Source: an uncultured Collinsella sp.
GTDB taxonomy: Bacteria; Actinomycetota; Coriobacteriia; Coriobacteriales; Coriobacteriaceae
Reading direction: 5' to 3'
Assembly (NCBI GenBank): GCA_902496335.1
Contig: CABVAO010000036.1
Location: 1 to 17,622, forward strand
DNA length: 17,622 nt
Shown: one piece after another, positions 14,419 through 17,622 of the stretch
Layout of the letters: each line of letters begins with the position of its first letter
How positions within the stretch are numbered: position 1 is the stretch's first letter
Notes under the pieces: model-generated
Database searches by the model: none
Seen by the model: only the letters and a program-made list of their open reading frames with translations
Told to the model about the DNA's origin: nothing
Translations under genes and position numbers: made by a program

Positions 14419-15189
14419 ATGAAGATTGGATTTGTCGGTTTTGGCAATATGGCGAGCGCTATGGCCGATGGCTGGATCGCTGCCGGTGTAGCTGCGAGCG
14501 ACATGTGCGCCTGCGCGGGTCGCTACGACGCACTGGTTGAGCGCTGCGAGGCGCGCGGCATGGTCGCCTGCCACGATGCCGCCGAGGTTGTCGCCGCATC
14601 CGATATCGTGGTCGCTGCGGTCAAACCGTACATGATCGAGAAGGTATTCGCCCCGCTCAAGGATGCTCTTGCCAAAAAGGTCGTTCTGTCGGTTGCCTGG
14701 ACCTGGGACAGTGCCAAGTGGGAGCAGGTCCTGCCGGGCGTCGCGCATATCTCGACGGTGCCCAACACACCGGTTTCGGTGGGCGAGGGCGTCATCGCTT
14801 GCGAGAAGGCTTCCACGCTTAGTGATGAGCAGAGCGCCGTGGTGCTTGATCTGCTTGGCAAACTCGGTGCGGTGGTCGAGCTCGATACGAGCCTGCTGTT
14901 TGTGGGCGGCACGGTGGGTGGTTGCGCTCCGGCATTTGTCGCCATGGCAATCGAGGCCCTGGGCGATGCGGCGGTCAAGCACGGTATCCCGCGTGCCGAT
15001 GCCTATCGCATTGTGAGCCAGATGGTGCTAGGTACGGCAAAGCTGCAGCTTGCAACTGGCCAGCATCCTGCGGCGATGAAGGATGCCGTATGCTCGCCCG
15101 GTGGTGCCACCATCAAGGGCGTTGTTGCGCTCGAGGACGCTGGCATGCGCAGCGCCCTGGTCAAGGCAATCGACGCAACTCTCCAGTAA
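14419..15189 (+). CDS. proC: Pyrroline-5-carboxylate reductase
   Basis: 256 residues. ProC reduces 1-pyrroline-5-carboxylate to L-proline with NAD(P)H in the cytoplasm, the last step of proline synthesis. The Rossmann start is MKIGFVGFGNMASAMADGW (glycine loop, residues 7-14), followed by AAVKPYMIEKV, the substrate-site STVPNTPVSVGEGV and the C-terminal dimer region with CSPGGATIKGV (225-235), where most relatives have T-SPGGTT. GAGAGGA (14403-14409) serves as ribosome site. An ATG at 14412 is out of frame. The 73-base gap to rlmH has no obvious terminator. The stop codon lies at the edge of a repeat-flanked hairpin. Confidence 0.95.
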   Translation: MKIGFVGFGNMASAMADGWIAAGVAASDMCACAGRYDALVERCEARGMVACHDAAEVVAASDIVVAAVKPYMIEKVFAPLKDALAKKVVLSVAWTWDSAKWEQVLPGVAHISTVPNTPVSVGEGVIACEKASTLSDEQSAVVLDLLGKLGAVVELDTSLLFVGGTVGGCAPAFVAMAIEALGDAAVKHGIPRADAYRIVSQMVLGTAKLQLATGQHPAAMKDAVCSPGGATIKGVVALEDAGMRSALVKAIDATLQ

Positions 15190-15350
15190 AACCGACCAAA
15201 AAAAGGACGGGTTTATTTTTGGCAGGTATTTTCTGCGGTTTTGTCCTTTTAGCGAAAAGCGCCCCGCAACTGGCTCAATTCCAGTTGCGGGGCGCTTGCG
15301 TTTGCCCAGATAAAACAGACCAAAATAAACCTGTCCCTTTTTGGCAGGTT
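15188..15350. repeat. Repeat-flanked perfect 17-bp hairpin filling the proC / small-gene gap
   Basis: The whole space between the proC stop and the stop of the opposing small gene is one composite element. The left flank (15188-15227) and right flank (15312-15349) both start AAAAC-GACCAAAA and end TTTTTGGCAGGT. Their cores are reverse complements of each other (GGACGGGTTTA against TAAACCTGTCC). In the middle is a perfect 17-bp inverted repeat (15257-15273 with 15281-15297, loop CTCAATT). It looks like a mobile or dispersed intergenic repeat that now serves convergent genes. Confidence 0.75.
15257..15297. terminator. Bidirectional terminator hairpin between convergent genes
   Basis: Perfect stem AAGCGCCCCGCAACTGG with its complement, 7-base loop. 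On the - strand the stem runs into TTTT, so termination of the small - strand gene is best supported. On the + strand the 3' flank is GCGTTTGCC and the U run is poor. Confidence 0.65.
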
Positions 15351-15522
15351 AGTCCCAGAAGCTGTCTTCCTCATCCTCGGACTTGGGTCCGCGGTCGACG
15401 TACATCTTATGGGTACGCTTCTCCATTACAAAGGCAAGAATCGCAAATAACAGGATGCCGCCGGCGAAAAGGATAGCAAAACCGGTGCGGGTGCCAAACA
15501 AAAAGGAAAAAACTGCGTCCAT
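15349..15522 (-). CDS. 57-aa single-pass membrane protein, acidic C-terminus
   Basis: A short gene on the - strand, divergent from serS. The ATG (15522-15520) has AAGAAGG 7 bases upstream. Residues 1-10 (MDAVFSFLFG) and 14-32 (GFAILFAGGILLFAILAFV) are hydrophobic, giving one membrane helix. A basic stretch (MEKRTHKMYVDR) follows, then a strongly acidic tail (KSEDEEDSFWD). With the positive residues after the helix the tail is expected in the cytoplasm. No family recognised. Support comes from the ribosome site, the membrane-protein composition, a divergent promoter and a fitting hairpin after the stop. It is likely a small membrane regulator or subunit, but the sequence does not say which. 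Confidence 0.75.
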   Translation of the reverse strand: MDAVFSFLFGTRTGFAILFAGGILLFAILAFVMEKRTHKMYVDRGPKSEDEEDSFWD

Positions 15523-15546
15523 TGGGTGCCTTCTTGCGTAGTTGAG

Positions 15547-15604
15547 TTGGGTCGTAAACGCTCATAAGTATATACTTGCCCATACATGTACAAGGTTGCA
15601 ACCT
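15547..15604. promoter_or_regulatory. Overlapping divergent promoters of serS and the 57-aa gene, with palindromes
   Basis: The perfect palindrome AAGTATATACTT (15566-15577) contains TATACT on both strands. For serS: -35 TTGGGT (15547-15552), 18 bases, -10 TATACT (15571-15576). For the - strand gene: -35 TTGTAC (15593-15588), 15 bases, -10 TATACT (15572-15567). The two -10 boxes overlap by two bases, so polymerase could serve only one direction at a time. Two more palindromes follow: TACATGTA (15583-15590) and AGGTTGCAACCT (15593-15604), possible operator sites in the serS leader. Confidence 0.55.
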
Positions 15605-15633
15605 AAATGGAATGTATATCGCCGGAGGATCTA

Positions 15634-16917
15634 ATGCTTGATATCAAGTTTGTTCGCGAGAACCCCGATGCCATCGATGTCGCCATGGCTAACCGCCAGA
15701 CGTCTTGGGATCGCGAGAAGTTCTTTGAGCTCGACGACGAGCGCCGTGCCGTCATCACCGAGGTCGAGGAGCTCCAGGCTACGCGCAACGCCGAGTCCAA
15801 GAAGATCGGCGCCCTGATGAAGGAGGGCAAGAAGGACGAGGCCGAGGCCGCCAAGGAGGCCGTGCGCGCCGTCAACGAGAAGATTGACGGTCTGGCCGAG
15901 CGCCGTACTGCTCTCGAGCAGGAGCAGTACGACTTCATGGCTCACCTGCCCAACATTCCTTGCGAGGCCACGCCGTACGGCAAGGACGAGGACGAGAATA
16001 TTGAGCGCCGTCGTTGGGGCACCCCGCGCGAGTTCGACTTCGACTTTAAGCCGCATTGGGATCTGGGCACCGATCTGGACATCCTCGACTTCGAGCGCGG
16101 CAACAAGCTCTCCGGCAGCCGTTTTACCGTTCTCGGTGGCGCCGGCGCCCGCCTGGAGCGCGCCCTCATCAACTTCTTCCTCGATACGCACACCAGCCGT
16201 GGTTTTAAGGAGTGGTGGCCGCCCATCGTCGTCAAGCGTCAGACCATGTTTGGCACGGGTCAGCTGCCCAAGTTCGAGGACGACGCCTACCACGTCTCGG
16301 GCGACAACTTCCTGATCCCCACCGCCGAGGTCGTGCTCACCAACCTGCACGCCGGCGAGGTCCTCGACGCCGACACCCTGCCGCGCCGCTACACCGCCTT
16401 CACCCCCTGCTTCCGCGAGGAGGCCGGTTCCGCCGGTCGCGACACCCGCGGCATCATCCGTCAGCACGAGTTCGACAAGGTCGAGATGGTCAAGTTCGCT
16501 AAGCCGGAGGAGTCCGACGAGGAGCTCGAGAGCATGACCGCCGAGGCCGAGTACCTGCTGCAGCAGCTGGGCCTTCCGTATCGCGTGATTAGCCTGTGCA
16601 CCGGCGACTTGGGCTTCTCTGCCCGTCAGACCTACGACGTCGAGGTCTGGCTGCCGAGCTACAACGCCTACAAGGAGATCAGCTCCTGCTCCAACTGCGG
16701 CGACTTCCAGGCCCGCCGCGCCAACATCAAGTACCGCGACCCCGAGAACTTCAAGGGTTCGCGCTACCTGCACACGCTCAACGGTTCCGGCCTGCCGGCC
16801 GGCCGCACCATGGCCGCCATTCTGGAGAACTACCAGAACGCCGACGGCACCATCACGATTCCCGAGGTCCTGCGTCCTTACATGGGTGGTCTCGAGAAGA
16901 TCGAGCCGGTCGCGTAA
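15634..16917 (+). CDS. serS: Seryl-tRNA synthetase
   Basis: 427 residues, usual length. The start at 15634 gives MLDIKFVRENPDAIDVAM, the standard SerRS N-terminus, with GGAGG 6 bases upstream. An ATG at 15607 would add nine unlikely residues. Residues about 30-105 form the long antiparallel coiled-coil arm that reads the tRNA-Ser variable arm. Class II motif 2 is FREEAGSAGRDTRGIIRQHEF (from F260), and motif 3 is NGSGLPAGRTMAAILENYQ (from N383, with Arg391). The protein charges tRNA-Ser and, where selenocysteine is used, tRNA-Sec. A GC-rich hairpin follows. It is transcribed alone from the palindromic promoter region. Confidence 0.97.
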   Translation: MLDIKFVRENPDAIDVAMANRQTSWDREKFFELDDERRAVITEVEELQATRNAESKKIGALMKEGKKDEAEAAKEAVRAVNEKIDGLAERRTALEQEQYDFMAHLPNIPCEATPYGKDEDENIERRRWGTPREFDFDFKPHWDLGTDLDILDFERGNKLSGSRFTVLGGAGARLERALINFFLDTHTSRGFKEWWPPIVVKRQTMFGTGQLPKFEDDAYHVSGDNFLIPTAEVVLTNLHAGEVLDADTLPRRYTAFTPCFREEAGSAGRDTRGIIRQHEFDKVEMVKFAKPEESDEELESMTAEAEYLLQQLGLPYRVISLCTGDLGFSARQTYDVEVWLPSYNAYKEISSCSNCGDFQARRANIKYRDPENFKGSRYLHTLNGSGLPAGRTMAAILENYQNADGTITIPEVLRPYMGGLEKIEPVA

Positions 16918-16940
16918 GTTGGCTGCATAGGGGATATGCA

Positions 16941-16968
16941 AGGGCGCTCCTTCGGGGGCGCCCTATTT
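16941..16968 (+). terminator. Terminator hairpin after serS
   Basis: AGGGCGCTCC (16941-16950), a TTCG tetraloop closed by C-G, and GGGGCGCCCT (16955-16964), followed by ATTT. The stem is strong but the U run is short. Confidence 0.7.
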
Positions 16969-17017
16969 CGTGCGCAGGTCCATACCATGCCGTGCGGACA
17001 GCTCAATAGAAAACACA

Positions 17018-17039
17018 CGAACAACTGTTCTGTATACAG
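17018..17039 (+). promoter_or_regulatory. LexA-like box GAAC-N4-GTTC and adjoining palindrome
   Basis: CGAACAACTGTTCT (17018-17031) contains GAAC-AACT-GTTC, matching the Gram-positive LexA box core CGAAC-N4-GTTCG at nine of ten fixed positions. The overlapping perfect palindrome CTGTATACAG (17030-17039) follows. A possible promoter (TTCTGT 17028-17033, 18 bases, TATGCT 17052-17057) overlaps the box, so a bound repressor would block it. The site lies 61 bases before the start of the next gene. Confidence 0.5.
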
Positions 17040-17090
17040 CCATCTACCTGCTATGCTTTTGCTAAATAAGAGCGAGAGAAAGGGGACGCG

Positions 17091-17468
17091 ATGGAGCTGT
17101 TTGATGATCGGGTGGTTTTGTTTGAGAGCGACGAGGGCGGGGAGTACCTGCTTGTAACGTGTGAGCCGTCTGGCATGGGCGGCCTGGTGGTTCGGCAGAC
17201 GAGTGAGGGTCCGTTGACACAATGGTGCTTTGAGGAGTCGCCGCATGTGGTCGAGACCTTTGTGACGCACGAGGGGCTTGTGGCGCTGGAGCACTTCTAT
17301 GGAGTTGGGACTTCCAACCAGGTCGCGCGCATGCTGAGCATCTCGTTTGCCGATTATGATTGTGCCCAGCGGGTGAGATCGCTCCTGAGGGAACTTGATG
17401 CCAAGTTTGACGTGATCGAAAAGCCAATCGATCGTACGGGGAACAGCGGTATATGCGGAGCAGCATGA
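17091..17468 (+). CDS. Unrecognised 125-aa protein, possibly SOS-regulated
   Basis: 125 residues; AAAGGGGA precedes the ATG. No family recognised, and no signal peptide or membrane helix, so it is probably cytoplasmic. It is mildly acidic. It appears to have two parts: a beta-rich N-terminal half (MELFDDRVVLFESDEGGEYLLVTCE... GGLVVRQTSEG) and a more helical C-terminal half (ALEHFYGVGTSNQVARMLSISF...CAQRVRSLLRELDAKFDVIEKP), with a Gly-rich tail. It is a monocistronic gene between the serS terminator and the tRNA-Arg promoter, preceded by a LexA-like box. Damage-induced expression is an inference from that site alone. Codon use is like its neighbours. Confidence 0.75.
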   Translation: MELFDDRVVLFESDEGGEYLLVTCEPSGMGGLVVRQTSEGPLTQWCFEESPHVVETFVTHEGLVALEHFYGVGTSNQVARMLSISFADYDCAQRVRSLLRELDAKFDVIEKPIDRTGNSGICGAA

Positions 17469-17504
17469 CAAAACTGCGTTCCACAAAAAAGTTTGAGATT
17501 GTGC

Positions 17505-17535
17505 TTGACTCCAATAAGCTAAAGTGGTTTTATAT
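17505..17535 (+). promoter_or_regulatory. Promoter of tRNA-Arg
   Basis: -35 TTGACT (17505-17510) and an A/T-rich -10 region TTTTATAT (17528-17535). The best hexamer, TTTATA (17529-17534), has an 18-base spacer. The tRNA starts 11 bases further on. Confidence 0.65.
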
Positions 17536-17545
17536 GTCTTGCGCT

Positions 17546-17622
17546 GCGGCGTTACCTCAGCTGGATAGAGGGTCTGACTACGAATCAGAACGTCATAGGT
17601 TCGAATCCTATACGCCGCACCA
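17546..17622 (+). tRNA. tRNA-Arg (ACG)
   Basis: 77 bases including encoded CCA (17620-17622), ending exactly at the window edge. The acceptor GCGGCGT (17546-17552) pairs perfectly with ACGCCGC (17612-17618). The anticodon loop is CTACGAA with ACG at 17580-17582, which TadA adenosine deaminase would convert to ICG to read CGU, CGC and CGA. The T arm is ATAGG-TTCGAAT-CCTAT. Confidence 0.96.

Noticed and set aside
15631..16941. 436-aa open frame on the - strand opposite serS
   Set aside because: It is the exact shadow of serS, with a low-complexity composition and no motif. serS itself is certain.

Overview
The window is GC-rich, with G/C-ending codons, and almost every gene lies on the + strand. 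The gene content (a coriobacterial-style Tad pilus locus next to rsmI, metG, rsmA, tatD-like, rlmH, proC and serS) suggests an actinobacterium of the class Coriobacteriia, most likely Collinsella or a close relative. The genus is an inference from protein style and gene order, not a measured identity.

Region 1 (1-6349) is the distal part of a Tad (tight adherence / Flp pilus) operon. It holds the end of the TadA/CpaF ATPase, the TadB and TadC membrane platform proteins, a Flp pilin, a single-pass membrane protein, a second small Flp-like pilin, a TadE-like pseudopilin, a large TadG-like protein of 721 aa, a second TadE/TadF-like pseudopilin and a DUF192 protein. Nearly all junctions overlap or are a few bases wide, so this looks like one transcript. 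Four of the proteins share an Ala-Gln-x-Thr-[Thr/Val]-Glu segment in front of the hydrophobic helix, which fits processing by one prepilin peptidase that is not in the window.

Region 2 (6350-7001) contains a strong promoter, tRNA-Phe(GAA), a terminator and three tandem 62-bp hairpin repeats. Region 3 (7002-12494) holds a GH5-like protein that has lost its catalytic acid/base, then rsmI, metG, a terminator, rsmA/ksgA and an overlapping TatD-family hydrolase. These are mostly rRNA and tRNA maturation functions.

Region 4 (12498-12929) is tRNA-Leu(CAG) with its terminator. The tRNA 3' end plus terminator is repeated 189 bp downstream, around a 125-bp hairpin-rich insert. Region 5 (12930-15350) holds an SPFH/band-7 membrane protein, rlmH and proC, ending in a repeat-flanked perfect 17-bp hairpin. 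Region 6 (15349-16968) has a 57-aa membrane protein on the - strand and serS on the + strand, divergent from a palindromic promoter region, followed by a terminator. Region 7 (17018-17622) has an unrecognised 125-aa protein preceded by a LexA-like GAAC-N4-GTTC palindrome, then tRNA-Arg(ACG), whose CCA ends exactly at the window edge.

The points most worth following up are the GH5-like protein without its acid/base, the possible SOS-controlled unknown gene, the duplicated tRNA-Leu 3' end, the intergenic hairpin repeats, and the overlapping serS / small-membrane-protein promoters. No wholly new multi-gene system is evident.
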